Below are positions 51,099 to 60,873 of a DNA stretch of 64,000 nt, piece after piece. The translations under genes were made by a program, and so were the position numbers. This stretch comes from an uncultured Lachnospiraceae bacterium (lineage in GTDB: Bacteria; Bacillota; Clostridia; Lachnospirales; Lachnospiraceae): contig CAJTLB010000002.1 in the NCBI GenBank assembly GCA_910577045.1, positions 186,001 to 250,000 of the forward strand, read 5' to 3'. Below the pieces are notes generated by a model, which saw only the letters and a program-made list of their open reading frames with translations, was not told where the DNA came from and searched no databases. The first letter of the stretch is position 1, and each line of letters opens with the position of its first letter.

Positions 51099-52094
51099 AT
51101 GGGATTAAACAAATTAGAGGAAGAATTTTTTTCTTCTGCTGCTACCTTAGAAGAAAAAATTACAAAAGCGATTGATCAGTTAGTAAACTCAAATAACTCT
51201 TATTTTTGTACCTACTTGATTCGGGAAAAAGAAATAAAAAGCCCCGAATTTGCTAAAGCTGCTTTAAAAGCAAATATTTTTTATCCATCTATTTTATATC
51301 AAGATGCTGCGCCAGAAACACGAGATCAGCTTATTTATCTGTTAGACCAAGAACAAATAGATCAATCAGACGTAAACAATGGTTTGTTAGCTTTAGCTAT
51401 GATTGGTGATGAAAAAGTAGTAGAATATTTTAAGAAATGGGAAGAAAATCCACCTGCCTGGCGTAAAGACCTATTTACTGGGCCATATGGCTATGCAATG
51501 GAAGGAAACTGGTGTATAGAAGATGGGCAAAAGAAATCCCTTATTTATAATACTTGTTATGCTATAGAACAAGTAGATACCTGCCTTCCAAACGAGAATA
51601 TATTTGGCGGAGCAAGTAAAGATATCTGCCCTTACTGCGGTTCTAATTATATTAATATGTTAGTTATTGACGGAAAAGATGAACGGCTGGCTTTTTTAGG
51701 TTTGCATGGAAAAATTAAGATTAAATATTGTGATAGCTGTCTGCCTTGGGAAGAATTCCTTTATTGTAAATATGAAGAAGACCAAGAAAGCACCGTTATT
51801 CACCACACGAATGGCTGTGGGGAACTTTGTGAAGAAGAAATGATTAATAAGCAAAAGCCGTTTATAATTTCTAAGAAACCTGTTTCAAACTGCTACTGTG
51901 ATCCTTTTGACAAATGTGCCATAGGAGGAGCCCCTTCCTTTGTAGACGATGCAAAATTTGCATCTTGCCCAAACTGTGGAAAACGGATGAAACACCTAGC
52001 ACAGCTTGGAGAAGAATGGACTACCTGTGGCACAGAATATATTCAAATTTGTACTGACTGTAAAATTGCTGCTGTTACTTACCAGCAAACATAA
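51099..52094 (+). CDS. Zinc-ribbon-rich protein of unknown function
   Basis: A 331-residue soluble protein I do not recognise. The N-terminal 120 residues are helical and acidic, like HEAT-type or SMI1-type proteins (VNNGLLALAMIGDEKVVEYFKKW). The C-terminal half has Cys pairs that suggest zinc ribbons: CPYCGSNY with CDSCLPWEE, CYCDPFDKC, CPNCGKRMK and ICTDCKIA. AGGAGGG six bases before the ATG and a near-consensus promoter show that it is expressed as a single gene. It could be an immunity-type or metal-binding protein, but this is open. Confidence 0.7.
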   Translation: MGLNKLEEEFFSSAATLEEKITKAIDQLVNSNNSYFCTYLIREKEIKSPEFAKAALKANIFYPSILYQDAAPETRDQLIYLLDQEQIDQSDVNNGLLALAMIGDEKVVEYFKKWEENPPAWRKDLFTGPYGYAMEGNWCIEDGQKKSLIYNTCYAIEQVDTCLPNENIFGGASKDICPYCGSNYINMLVIDGKDERLAFLGLHGKIKIKYCDSCLPWEEFLYCKYEEDQESTVIHHTNGCGELCEEEMINKQKPFIISKKPVSNCYCDPFDKCAIGGAPSFVDDAKFASCPNCGKRMKHLAQLGEEWTTCGTEYIQICTDCKIAAVTYQQT

Positions 52095-52101
52095 ATAACA
52101 C

Positions 52102-53184
52102 TTATTTACCAACCCATTGATCCAAAAATTTTTTTAGGTTTTCCCCATGCCAACAATGGCCTCCTTCCTTTATATCATGGAATATTCGCTCCTCTGCATG
52201 GAACAAACGATATGCACTACGCATAATTTCCATTTGCTCATATACATTTTCTAATCCTCTTATTCCATTTAAGTGATCCTCTTGGCAAGATTGTACCATT
52301 ATGGGCCTTGGGGCAATAAGTGCCCCAATATCCCCCATATCCACATGGTTCCACAACCTAGGGACATAATTACAACTACAATTCCCATTTAAGGTAAGCA
52401 ACGAATCTTTGTATCCATAAAAATATCCACTAATAATAGCATAAGCAATTCTGTCATCTAAGGCTGCCAGCCACAAAGCCTGCATACCGCCCCCTGAGAA
52501 TCCTAGGCAGCCAATTTCCTCTGTATCCCACCTGCGGTATTCTTTTATATAATCAACTAGCCTCATTAAGTCCCAGACGCACATGCCAATTACTGTTTGG
52601 CCTAAAGATTGTGCCATACGGGAAAGCTCATTACAAGTACTATTCAAAAATTTTTCCTCCGAATCTCCTTGCAGGGAAGCTTCCCGGCGTTCCCCAAACC
52701 CCCGGCTATCATTGCAAAGTGCTACATAACCAAGTTTTGCTATTTGCATACCATAATCATATTGGAACATCTCAATCCTATCTTTTACAGCCGGGATTTC
52801 AGACATCCCGGCTACTGCATATTTTCCTGCCCCCATATGCCCTGGCGGGGCTAGTATACACTTTAATTTCTTTTCATTTGATACAGATGGAATTAACACA
52901 TAAACAGGCATCCAAACATCTGGCTCCACTTGTATACATATTTTTTCTCTAACAATACCATTTTCTAAAACAACTTTTTCTTCCAAAATAGGGTTCAATG
53001 GACAAGTTTCCATATAGGAAAGCCCCAAAAGTTCTGATAATGTTTCTCTAAGTTGTCCCTTCCATCTTTGATATTCCTCTTGGCTACTAGCATGAAACGC
53101 ATCTTTTCTTCCATATACATCAAACCGTTTTTGTAGGTGTTCCAAACAAGTATAATATTTTTTTATTTCTATTGTACGTTTCAA
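52102..53184 (-). CDS. Alpha/beta hydrolase, acetyl-esterase-like
   Basis: A 360-residue alpha/beta hydrolase of the acetylxylan-esterase/Abhydrolase-7 type. It has the oxyanion region PPGHMGAGKYAV, NDSRGFGERREAS, the nucleophile elbow GFSGGGMQALW (Ser) and a C-terminal His in EGGHCWHGENL. The start is a TTG, the only possible in-frame start near the end of the binding-protein gene, with a weak ribosome binding site, so expression may rely on coupling. As the last gene of the sugar ABC operon it probably deacetylates or de-esterifies the imported oligosaccharide. No signal peptide, so it acts in the cytoplasm. Confidence 0.83.
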   Translation of the reverse strand: MKRTIEIKKYYTCLEHLQKRFDVYGRKDAFHASSQEEYQRWKGQLRETLSELLGLSYMETCPLNPILEEKVVLENGIVREKICIQVEPDVWMPVYVLIPSVSNEKKLKCILAPPGHMGAGKYAVAGMSEIPAVKDRIEMFQYDYGMQIAKLGYVALCNDSRGFGERREASLQGDSEEKFLNSTCNELSRMAQSLGQTVIGMCVWDLMRLVDYIKEYRRWDTEEIGCLGFSGGGMQALWLAALDDRIAYAIISGYFYGYKDSLLTLNGNCSCNYVPRLWNHVDMGDIGALIAPRPIMVQSCQEDHLNGIRGLENVYEQMEIMRSAYRLFHAEERIFHDIKEGGHCWHGENLKKFLDQWVGK

Positions 53185-53189
53185 ATCTT

Positions 53190-54800
53190 TTATTTATAAG
53201 CCTCCATATATCTATTATATTGATCCTGTTTAATTTTAATTAATTCTTCTATATTCATATTTTTTAATGTAGTTAGATAACTATCAAATGTAGACATATC
53301 ACTGTTGCCTGAAATAAATGCCACATTCATTTGTTCCACATAAGTCTGTATATCAACTAAATACAAACTTATTATGCTTGCCTCTTCTTCTGTCGCATAA
53401 ACAGCAGGGAATGGTGCTTTAATATACTGTTCTAATTCCTTATCTACTTCTACATGCCATTTCGCCAATAATACATCTGTTGCCGGCACGCTTTGCTGAG
53501 ACGGCATACATGGTGCATTAATGCCTAATTGCTGGTACCATACCGTATCCTCGCTACATCTTGGCAAATATTCCCTATTTCCATCTGCTGTTTCTGTATA
53601 CGTAACATCTTTAAGCCCCCATACATATAAATCTTGGCATTCTTCTCCCATAATATAGTCTAAGAATTTAACTGCAAGCTCTACATTGCCAGAATTCTTT
53701 GTTACGCCAAAAATTCCAGAAACAGGTGTCCTTCCTACATAATATCCTGTATACTCACCAGAAATTGGGGCAACGCCTTTAAAAATGCCTTCTGTCCCAT
53801 TATAATCTGCAAACTGGGCACTATACAAAGTAGACATCTGCCAGCTAAAATCAAATGTAACCCCTGTAATATCCTGTGCACACCTAGAAGTTATCTGGTC
53901 TCTGTTTAAAGATGTATATTCCATTTCTAAAAGCCCTTCATCATATAAGCCTTTTAAAAATTCCAAATATGCTTTATAATTTTCTGCTTCATAATAAGCA
54001 TAATGCACAGTCCCATTATCGTCTGCATAGAAACCACTTACTAAGTCTAATCCAAATGCTGGGCCAAAGAGATAAGGCAAATATGCAGAAGTTACACTCA
54101 TTGGGATCTCATCTGTAGCATCACCATTCCCATTCATGTCATTATCACGGAAAGCCCGTAACATTTCCACAAACTCATCTAACGTTTTAGGTTCTTCCAT
54201 ATTGAGCTTTTCAAGCCATCTTGTATTAATCATCATACAAGGCTGATAATTATTTGTTACCACTGTCTGTGGCACATAATAAATATGCCCGTCCGTAGCC
54301 GTTAAAGCTGCTTTAATATCCGGGTTTGCCTCCAAAAACTTCTTATAATTTGGCATAGAATCAAAATATTCATCTAATGCAATAAACATCCCTGATTTAA
54401 TATAAGACATATTCGAATCCAAATCAGGAAGAAGTACAATATCCTGCAAATCTGTCCCGGCTGCCAGCATTGGGCTAACGGTATCAGCGTAAATAGTAGG
54501 ATCAATTAAATTCCAATCAATTGTTACATTTGCCCTTTTTTGGATTTCATCTAATATCATGGCATCCTTGCTTAAATCCACTGTAGAATACCAAGAATTC
54601 ATTGCAAGCATACTAACTGTGCCTGCCTCTTCTGTAACTGGTGCTGCCCCAGTATAAGTACTTGTCTTTGTTCCCGATGTTGTTCCGGCATTTGTTGTAG
54701 TCTGTCCATTTGGAGTATCGTTTCCTCCACATCCTACCAATGCCGAAGCCGTAAGAACGGCTGTCATAGCAAGTGCTGTTACTTTTTTTGTCATTCTCAT
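53190..54800 (-). CDS. Sugar ABC transporter substrate-binding lipoprotein (LplA/YtcQ-like)
   Basis: A 536-residue lipoprotein with lipobox LVGC (acylated Cys 24), then a Gly/Asn/Thr-rich linker and a family-1 extracellular binding domain of the long LplA/YtcQ kind. Typical segments are DLQDIVLLPDLDSNMSYI, NGNGDATDEIPMS and FGVTKNSGNVELAVKFLDY. It binds an oligosaccharide for the two permeases encoded before it. GAGGAGG seven bases upstream gives the start. ATPase is not in this operon, as usual for these systems, which share a common MsmX-like ATPase. Confidence 0.92.
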   Translation of the reverse strand: MRMTKKVTALAMTAVLTASALVGCGGNDTPNGQTTTNAGTTSGTKTSTYTGAAPVTEEAGTVSMLAMNSWYSTVDLSKDAMILDEIQKRANVTIDWNLIDPTIYADTVSPMLAAGTDLQDIVLLPDLDSNMSYIKSGMFIALDEYFDSMPNYKKFLEANPDIKAALTATDGHIYYVPQTVVTNNYQPCMMINTRWLEKLNMEEPKTLDEFVEMLRAFRDNDMNGNGDATDEIPMSVTSAYLPYLFGPAFGLDLVSGFYADDNGTVHYAYYEAENYKAYLEFLKGLYDEGLLEMEYTSLNRDQITSRCAQDITGVTFDFSWQMSTLYSAQFADYNGTEGIFKGVAPISGEYTGYYVGRTPVSGIFGVTKNSGNVELAVKFLDYIMGEECQDLYVWGLKDVTYTETADGNREYLPRCSEDTVWYQQLGINAPCMPSQQSVPATDVLLAKWHVEVDKELEQYIKAPFPAVYATEEEASIISLYLVDIQTYVEQMNVAFISGNSDMSTFDSYLTTLKNMNIEELIKIKQDQYNRYMEAYK

Positions 54801-54836
54801 AGTAAATCCTCCTCAATTTTTTGTTTACTATTGGTT

Positions 54837-55751
54837 CTATTCCTTCACAGCCCCAAGCATCGTGCCCTTTACTAGATATTTCTGTACAAATGGGCAAATG
54901 CAAAGAATGGGCACTGTGGATAGGACAATACACACATAGCGGATTTTCAGCGTAGATTGTGCTGCCGCTGCCGCTGCCGTAGTCCCAGAAGCCTGGACGA
55001 TTTCTGTTGATGCAATAATTAAAATACGCCTTAAAAATACTTGTAATGGCTGCAATTCACTTTTACCCAAATAAAGCATGGCATTAAAGAAATCATTATA
55101 TCTTGCTACTGCATAATATAATGTAAGTACCGCCAAAGTTGGTTTTACCAAAGGGACTGCAATCTTAGCCATAATAAAGAAATCATTCGCGCCTTCTAAA
55201 GCTGCATTTTCAAATAAATCCTCTGGGATAGATTCCATTGCTGATCGGCATATCATAACATTATAAGCACTTAATAATGTTGGAATAATCATAGCCCACC
55301 TGGAATTATAAAACCCAAGCCCCGTTACCACCATATAAGTTGGGATTAGCCCACCAGAAAAATACATGGTAAAAGCTAATAAGAAATTCATTTTTTTACG
55401 AAGGAAAAATTGCTTCCTAGACAGTGGGTAAGCCGCTAAACAAGTAAACACAATATTAAAGATTGTACCAACGATTGTATATAAAAATGTATTGCCATAA
55501 GAAATCCAAAGCTGCTTATAACGAAGTACCATATTATATGCCTCTAAATCCCATCCCTTAGGCAAAAACATTACTTCTCCCTTAGCAACTGCCATTCCAT
55601 CACTAAAAGAAATACTTGTAACATACAAAAATGGGTACAATGTGACACATACAGCAACGGCTACAAGAATCCAGACAATTATGTCAAATATCTTATCCCC
55701 AAAACTTTCATTCTTAAATTCTGTAAAAATTCCCTTTTTATTCTCTCTCAT
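54837..55751 (-). CDS. Sugar ABC transporter permease (LplC/YtcP-like)
   Basis: A 304-residue permease with six membrane segments, of the MalG/LplC/YtcP class. The EAA-type cytoplasmic loop reads ALEGANDFFIMAKIAVPLVKP. The start region is charged (MRENKKGIFTEFKNESFGDKIF). It lies 13 bases after its partner permease; GGGGGT precedes the ATG. Together with the LplB-like protein it forms the membrane channel for an oligosaccharide, likely plant or host derived. Confidence 0.92.
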   Translation of the reverse strand: MRENKKGIFTEFKNESFGDKIFDIIVWILVAVAVCVTLYPFLYVTSISFSDGMAVAKGEVMFLPKGWDLEAYNMVLRYKQLWISYGNTFLYTIVGTIFNIVFTCLAAYPLSRKQFFLRKKMNFLLAFTMYFSGGLIPTYMVVTGLGFYNSRWAMIIPTLLSAYNVMICRSAMESIPEDLFENAALEGANDFFIMAKIAVPLVKPTLAVLTLYYAVARYNDFFNAMLYLGKSELQPLQVFLRRILIIASTEIVQASGTTAAAAAAQSTLKIRYVCIVLSTVPILCICPFVQKYLVKGTMLGAVKE

Positions 55752-55764
55752 CTTAAGTACCCCC

Positions 55765-56721
55765 TTACCACAAAGATGACCCGCTAAACTTGCGGCTAAA
55801 CCAATTTGAAGTACATACTAATGAGAACCCTACTATAGAATTAAATAACCCAACTGCCGTTGCATAACTATAATTTTTATTTTCAATACCTTGCCTATAC
55901 ACGTAGGTAGAAATAACATCCCCTGTTTCATATACGGCTGTATTGTACATTAAATATACTTTTTCAAAGCCTACACTTAAAATATTTCCCAAAGACATGA
56001 TTAGTAATAATAAAATCGTAGGTTTTATCATAGGAAGCACTAAATGCCAAATTTGCTGGCGTTTTGAAGCCCCATCCATTTTCATTGCTTCATACAAATC
56101 AGGAGAAATCCCCATTATTGCAGCTACAAAAATAATAGAATTAAAGCCAAATGTCTGCCATGACCCAGAAATAACATAAAGCCGCCTAAACCAAGAAGGA
56201 TCACTCATAAAATTCACTGGCTTCCCTCCAAGTTTTACAATAATCTGGTTGATAATGCCTGTAGAAGGTGATAGGAAATTTGTCATCATACCTACTACTA
56301 CTACAGTAGAAATAAAATATGGCAAATATGTAATTACTTGTGCCCCTCTTTGGATCACCTTATTCCTTAATTGCGTAATGCAGATTGCAAATAAAATTGG
56401 AATTGGAAAGCCAAATAAAAGGGAATAAAAAGAAAGTAAAAACGTATTCCGTATTAACTTCCAAGCAAATACAGATTGGAAAAACTGGCTAAACCATTTA
56501 AGCCCTACCCATTCACCAGAATAAATCCCAATTAGCCCCTTCCCGGGAATAAAATTTTGAAATGCCATTACAAGCCCTGTCATTGGTAAATAGCTAAAAA
56601 TTAAATAATACAATAATACTGGAAAAAACATAATCATTAAATACTTATCTCTATGGATATTTTTTCTAAGCAGCTTTCTCTTCTCTTCTCTTGAAAGCTT
56701 TACCTTCTTTGTCTTATCCAT
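55765..56721 (-). CDS. Sugar ABC transporter permease (LplB/YteP-like)
   Basis: A 318-residue permease with six membrane segments, of the MalF/LplB/YteP class. DKYLMIMFFPVLLYYLIFSYLPMTG forms the first helix and MKMDGASKRQQIWHLVLPMIKPT is the EAA loop. It begins the operon that continues with the second permease, the binding lipoprotein and the esterase-like gene. A purine-rich GGAGGGGTGAGG region precedes the ATG. The gap upstream to the regulator gene holds a terminator and repeated sequence suited to AraC-type control. Confidence 0.92.
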   Translation of the reverse strand: MDKTKKVKLSREEKRKLLRKNIHRDKYLMIMFFPVLLYYLIFSYLPMTGLVMAFQNFIPGKGLIGIYSGEWVGLKWFSQFFQSVFAWKLIRNTFLLSFYSLLFGFPIPILFAICITQLRNKVIQRGAQVITYLPYFISTVVVVGMMTNFLSPSTGIINQIIVKLGGKPVNFMSDPSWFRRLYVISGSWQTFGFNSIIFVAAIMGISPDLYEAMKMDGASKRQQIWHLVLPMIKPTILLLLIMSLGNILSVGFEKVYLMYNTAVYETGDVISTYVYRQGIENKNYSYATAVGLFNSIVGFSLVCTSNWFSRKFSGSSLW

Positions 56722-56813
56722 TTCTTTTACCTCACCCCTCCATCTCTTGATAAAACAATGGTAACATTTTCAGAAAAATCCCGAAAGCTTCATTTTTTTC
56801 TTAGTTCATTTTG

Positions 56814-56876
56814 TGCACTTTCATGAAAAAAAGCTTATTTTCATCCTCCAAAAGGGCAACTTTCATAAAAAAAGGA
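56814..56876 (-). promoter_or_regulatory. Candidate AraC-type operator pair
   Basis: Two direct copies of a sequence close to CTTTCATNAAAAAA on the plus strand (56814-56832 and 56857-56876), 43 bases apart or about four helical turns, upstream of the permease operon. The second copy runs into the terminator of the regulator gene. Direct-repeat layout suits an AraC-family dimer; binding is inferred. Confidence 0.4.
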
Positions 56877-56908
56877 AACACAGCCTGTACACTGTGTTTC
56901 CTTTTTCT
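56866..56908. terminator. Bidirectional terminator after the regulator gene
   Basis: GGAAACACAG/CTGTGTTTCC perfect 10-bp stem with A- and T-runs on both sides. It ends the minus-strand AraC regulator transcript before the permease operon. Confidence 0.85.
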
Positions 56909-56916
56909 TCTTCCTT

Positions 56917-59115
56917 TTATCTATAATCCCCAGGATTCATATTCATAATAGACTTAAAATTCCTCCGAAATGTCAGCACATTACTATACCCACATTCTGC
57001 TGCTATTTCTTCTATTGATTTTTCTGTTGTTTGTAATAATTCTGCTGCATATAAAATACGCTTCTCTTGTACATATTGCAAATAAGTTTTACCAAGTTGG
57101 TTTTTACAAAGCATGGTAATATATTTATTGCTTACTCCAAACTTTTCCGATAAAAATGCAAGGGACAAATCTGGGCTTTTATAATTTTCATTTATACAAG
57201 ATAAAATTTCCTTATCTAATTTCTCCATATCTTTTTTTGGCATAAGCAAACTTGTTAATTCATTGCAAATCGTTTCATAAATAGCATGATAATAGGTAAA
57301 TATTTCTTCCAAGGTCGCAGCATGTTCAATCTTATCAATTTGTACCCTTGCTGACGCATTTATATTCTTAACTACATTTAATGTTAAAATATGCAGTTCA
57401 TCAATTAATAAACGCACTGTTTTAGGGGATTCATCATATTCTTTCGTATTTTTTTCATATAGCTCATCTAAAAAGGCATGTAAATCTTTTAAATTATTTT
57501 CCCTAAAATCTTTTAATAAACGTGCTTGTGCATCTTTTGGGAAATAATATTCCCTTTTATCTTTTTCTTCTTTTGGTTCATAAAAATAAACTGTATTTCT
57601 GCCTCCAGTCAGCATTCCTTCTAAAGCTTGCATTGCATCTGCACATGCTTCATTTAACCTGCCTATTGTATCCTCCATCTGGCCGACCCCTATTGTGATT
57701 AGGCAATTCTCATCATCTATTTCTTTGCAGATTATTTTATGGAGTTTATAAAACACCTCTTCTAATGGTATTATTTCATCACTATTTACAATTAAAAAGA
57801 TATTGCTTAAATCTTTCACATAACAATCTACTTGCATCTCTATAGACGATTGTTCTTGGCAAATATACTGGATAATATCAATCGCATCTTTTTGTTTTAA
57901 AGAACTTACCTCCCTTACTCCTTGATACACAATATTCGTTAGGGCAAGGGCAAAATAATTTCTTTTTAGATCAATATATTTTTCATCTATTAAAACACGG
58001 ATATTGTCTTGTTCCATATTCCCATTTAAAATTCCATGCAACATTCCTTGCTTTGCATAAGGAGTGATATGGATCATTTTTTCCCTAAACCCATTATTTT
58101 CCCCAATTAAGCTTTGAATCCCTTTTATAATTGTGCCAATTTCATCCTGGCGTTCCTCCTCTTTCTCCATGCCATCCATTTCTCCGCTTTCAATAAACTT
58201 CTCAATATTTCCAATAGGAGAATAATAGCGGATTGATAATATATAAGCCAAAACTGCAAAAATAGCACTTAATAAAAACCCTATTGTCAATGCTACTACC
58301 AACGCCCCGTTAAATCCCATGCTAAACCGATCCAAATCTACATATAATTCATATGTAATCTCTGGATGGACGCTAGAAACTACACGAAAACATTTTCCTT
58401 TCTCTTCTCCATTTTCTAGGACAATATCATTATTAAAAAATACACGGCAAGCCGCAGATGGCCCAACAATCTCACTAATCTTTTGTTCTAAATTCTTTTT
58501 ATTAAACAAAACCAATATGCTTCCCTTTTCTCTTATTGATGTAGAAAAAGCATATTCATCGCCATAGATTACATATTCCGTATTAAAAATAATATCCCCT
58601 ACAGAACTTATATCTAATAAATCACTTACCTTTCCTTGTTTTAAAAATGGCCTTTCTAGCCCAAGCACATATCCATTATTTAATTGTATTACACTTGAAG
58701 CTGTATAAGCCTTGTTGTAATCTTTAAACAATAAAATAATATTATAAATCCTATAATTATTACTAGATGCCTTGATATTTTTTAAATCTTGTAACCCTTG
58801 GTACAATAAATAAGAATTAACTGCTTCACCTTCTACTGAAATTGCAGAATAAAGATTTCTAAGAATCGTTGAGCCATTAATACTAGAAACAATATGTTTT
58901 GCACTTAAAAGCTCAAAGTCAATGGCATTTCCCATTGCCCCTGCCTTAACTTCATATTCCCTTTTTAAGTTCTCTTTATAAGCTGCCTGATATTGTAGCA
59001 TGGCAAAAATAGAATATACAGAAAAAAACAAGGAAATAATCAAGATATAAGAAAGAAACAGCCTGACAAACAGCCTGCTTTTTAATAATCTATTTTCAGC
59101 AAATATCCGTTTCAT
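56917..59115 (-). CDS. Membrane-bound AraC family regulator (YesN/YtdP-like)
   Basis: A 732-residue one-component regulator. ATG 59115 is preferred to 59121 because GGGGAG lies five bases before it. A membrane segment at about residues 18-40, an extracellular Cache-like sensor (about 42-275), a second membrane segment (about 277-300), a HAMP-like linker and a mixed cytoplasmic region are followed by an AraC-type DNA-binding domain with two helix-turn-helices (about 635-732; LSLAFLSEKFGVSNKYITML and SIEEIAAECGYSNVLTFRR). Its place just before the sugar ABC operon marks it as that operon's activator. The extracellular part may sense the oligosaccharide directly. Confidence 0.9.
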   Translation of the reverse strand: MKRIFAENRLLKSRLFVRLFLSYILIISLFFSVYSIFAMLQYQAAYKENLKREYEVKAGAMGNAIDFELLSAKHIVSSINGSTILRNLYSAISVEGEAVNSYLLYQGLQDLKNIKASSNNYRIYNIILLFKDYNKAYTASSVIQLNNGYVLGLERPFLKQGKVSDLLDISSVGDIIFNTEYVIYGDEYAFSTSIREKGSILVLFNKKNLEQKISEIVGPSAACRVFFNNDIVLENGEEKGKCFRVVSSVHPEITYELYVDLDRFSMGFNGALVVALTIGFLLSAIFAVLAYILSIRYYSPIGNIEKFIESGEMDGMEKEEERQDEIGTIIKGIQSLIGENNGFREKMIHITPYAKQGMLHGILNGNMEQDNIRVLIDEKYIDLKRNYFALALTNIVYQGVREVSSLKQKDAIDIIQYICQEQSSIEMQVDCYVKDLSNIFLIVNSDEIIPLEEVFYKLHKIICKEIDDENCLITIGVGQMEDTIGRLNEACADAMQALEGMLTGGRNTVYFYEPKEEKDKREYYFPKDAQARLLKDFRENNLKDLHAFLDELYEKNTKEYDESPKTVRLLIDELHILTLNVVKNINASARVQIDKIEHAATLEEIFTYYHAIYETICNELTSLLMPKKDMEKLDKEILSCINENYKSPDLSLAFLSEKFGVSNKYITMLCKNQLGKTYLQYVQEKRILYAAELLQTTEKSIEEIAAECGYSNVLTFRRNFKSIMNMNPGDYR

Positions 59116-59143
59116 AAACACTCCCCTAACTTAAGAAACAACA

Positions 59144-59202
59144 ATTGCCCAATAACAAATAACAGCCTACTAGAGCAAATTCATGCTCCCAGCAGGCTGC
59201 CA
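59144..59202 (-). terminator. Probable terminator of leuA
   Basis: Minus-strand CAGCCT/AGGCTG outer stem with an inner GAGC/GCTC arm, followed by TTATTTGTTATT. It lies directly after the leuA stop at 59221. Confidence 0.6.
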
Positions 59203-59220
59203 CTGATATTTCTCAATCCA

Positions 59221-60873
59221 TTAACTTAAGCGGTTCACTGCACAAAATAATGCCCGGATAGAAGCCCTTGTAATATTAGAACTAATTCCTACCCCATATG
59301 TCACCCTGCCTGTATCCTCATCCATTATATGGATATAAGCAGCAGCCTGTGCTTTTGAACCAGCCTGTAACGCATGTTCAGAATAATCCAAGACTTTAAT
59401 ATTTCTGCCAATTTTTGCTGTAAACGCATTTTTTACCGCATCAATTGGCCCATTTCCTTCTGCTTCATTTGTTATCAACACACCTTTATCTTCAAATTCT
59501 AAAGATACATGTGTATCTTTATCATCAATATCTGTATAACGGCATCGGATAAAATGATATGGCTGTTTCTTTTCCAAATATTGCTCACGGAAATTTTCCA
59601 TAATCTGTTCTGGTGCCACTTCACCTTGGCGTTCTGCAATTGCTTGGATTACGTCTGCAAATTCCTTATGCATCCCTTTTGGCAGCTTAAAGCCAAAATA
59701 AGTGTCCATTACAAAAGCTACTCCACCTTTTCCAGACTGGCTGTTAATCCTTACTACCGGCTCATATTCCCTGCCAATATCCATCGGGTCAATTGGCAAG
59801 TAAGGGACTGCCCAAATACCATCCCCACGTTCCTTCATTGCTGTAACACCTTTATTAATCGCATCTTGGTGAGAGCCAGAAAATGCAGTAAATACAAGCT
59901 TCCCAGCATATGGGTGGCGAATATGCACTGGAATCTTACAGCAGCGCTCATACACTTCTATAATCTCATTAATATGCCCTAATTCCAGTTCAGGGTTAAT
60001 TCCCTGTGAAAACATGTTATAAGCAATATTTAATACATCTACATTACCAGTCCGTTCCCCGTTCCCAAACAAAGTACCCTCTACCCTGTCGGCACCTGCC
60101 AATAATGCAAGTTCGGCAGCAGCAACTCCAGTCCCACGGTCATTATGGGGATGTACGCTTAAAATAATACTATCCCTGTCACAGAAATGCTTATGCATCC
60201 ATTCAATCTGATCAGCATATACATTTGGTGTAGTCATTTCCACTGTAGATGGCAGGTTAAAGATTATCTTCTTCTCTTTCGTTGGCTGCCAAACATCTTG
60301 GACCGCCGTACAAACTTCTAAAGCATAATCTAACTCTGTGCCAGTAAAGCTTTCAGGAGAATATTCTAAAATAATTTCCCCATCAAAACCAGCAGCATAC
60401 TTTTTCACCAAATTAGCCCCATCAATTGCTATTTGCTTAATTTCCTCTTTGTTCATGTGGAAAACTACGTCTCGTTGTAAAGTAGAAGTAGAATTATAAA
60501 TATGGACAATTGCTCTTTTAATCCCCTGCAAAGCTTCAAAGGTCCTTGTAATCAGGTGCTCCCTACACTGCACTAATACCTGTACTGTTACATCATCTGG
60601 TATTAAATTCCTATCTACCAACTGCCTTAAAAAATCATATTCAATCTGAGATGCAGATGGAAAACCAACTTCAATTTCTTTAAAGCCCAGCTTTACCAAC
60701 ATACAAAACATCTCAATTTTCTCTTCTACCACCATTGGTTCCACCAATGCCTGGTTCCCATCTCTTAAATCTACGCTACACCATATAGGTGCCTTTTGAA
60801 TCTCATTATTTGGCCATTCTCTCTCCGGCATTTTTACTACCGGAACTCGCTGATACTTCTTATAATTTAACAT
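59221..60873 (-). CDS. leuA: 2-isopropylmalate synthase
   Basis: A 550-residue enzyme joining acetyl-CoA and 2-ketoisovalerate, the first step of leucine synthesis. It is the long type: an N-terminal extension, then the HMGL-like TIM barrel with CSVDLRDGNQALVEPM (metal-site region), SVHPHNDRGTGVAAAELAL (metal His pair) and GNGERTGNVDVL, then the C-terminal LeuA regulatory domain (about 430-550). The ATG is preceded by TTAGGAGG. It stands alone, without leuBCD next to it, and carries a structured leader of about 180 bases. Confidence 0.95.
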   Translation of the reverse strand: MLNYKKYQRVPVVKMPEREWPNNEIQKAPIWCSVDLRDGNQALVEPMVVEEKIEMFCMLVKLGFKEIEVGFPSASQIEYDFLRQLVDRNLIPDDVTVQVLVQCREHLITRTFEALQGIKRAIVHIYNSTSTLQRDVVFHMNKEEIKQIAIDGANLVKKYAAGFDGEIILEYSPESFTGTELDYALEVCTAVQDVWQPTKEKKIIFNLPSTVEMTTPNVYADQIEWMHKHFCDRDSIILSVHPHNDRGTGVAAAELALLAGADRVEGTLFGNGERTGNVDVLNIAYNMFSQGINPELELGHINEIIEVYERCCKIPVHIRHPYAGKLVFTAFSGSHQDAINKGVTAMKERGDGIWAVPYLPIDPMDIGREYEPVVRINSQSGKGGVAFVMDTYFGFKLPKGMHKEFADVIQAIAERQGEVAPEQIMENFREQYLEKKQPYHFIRCRYTDIDDKDTHVSLEFEDKGVLITNEAEGNGPIDAVKNAFTAKIGRNIKVLDYSEHALQAGSKAQAAAYIHIMDEDTGRVTYGVGISSNITRASIRALFCAVNRLS

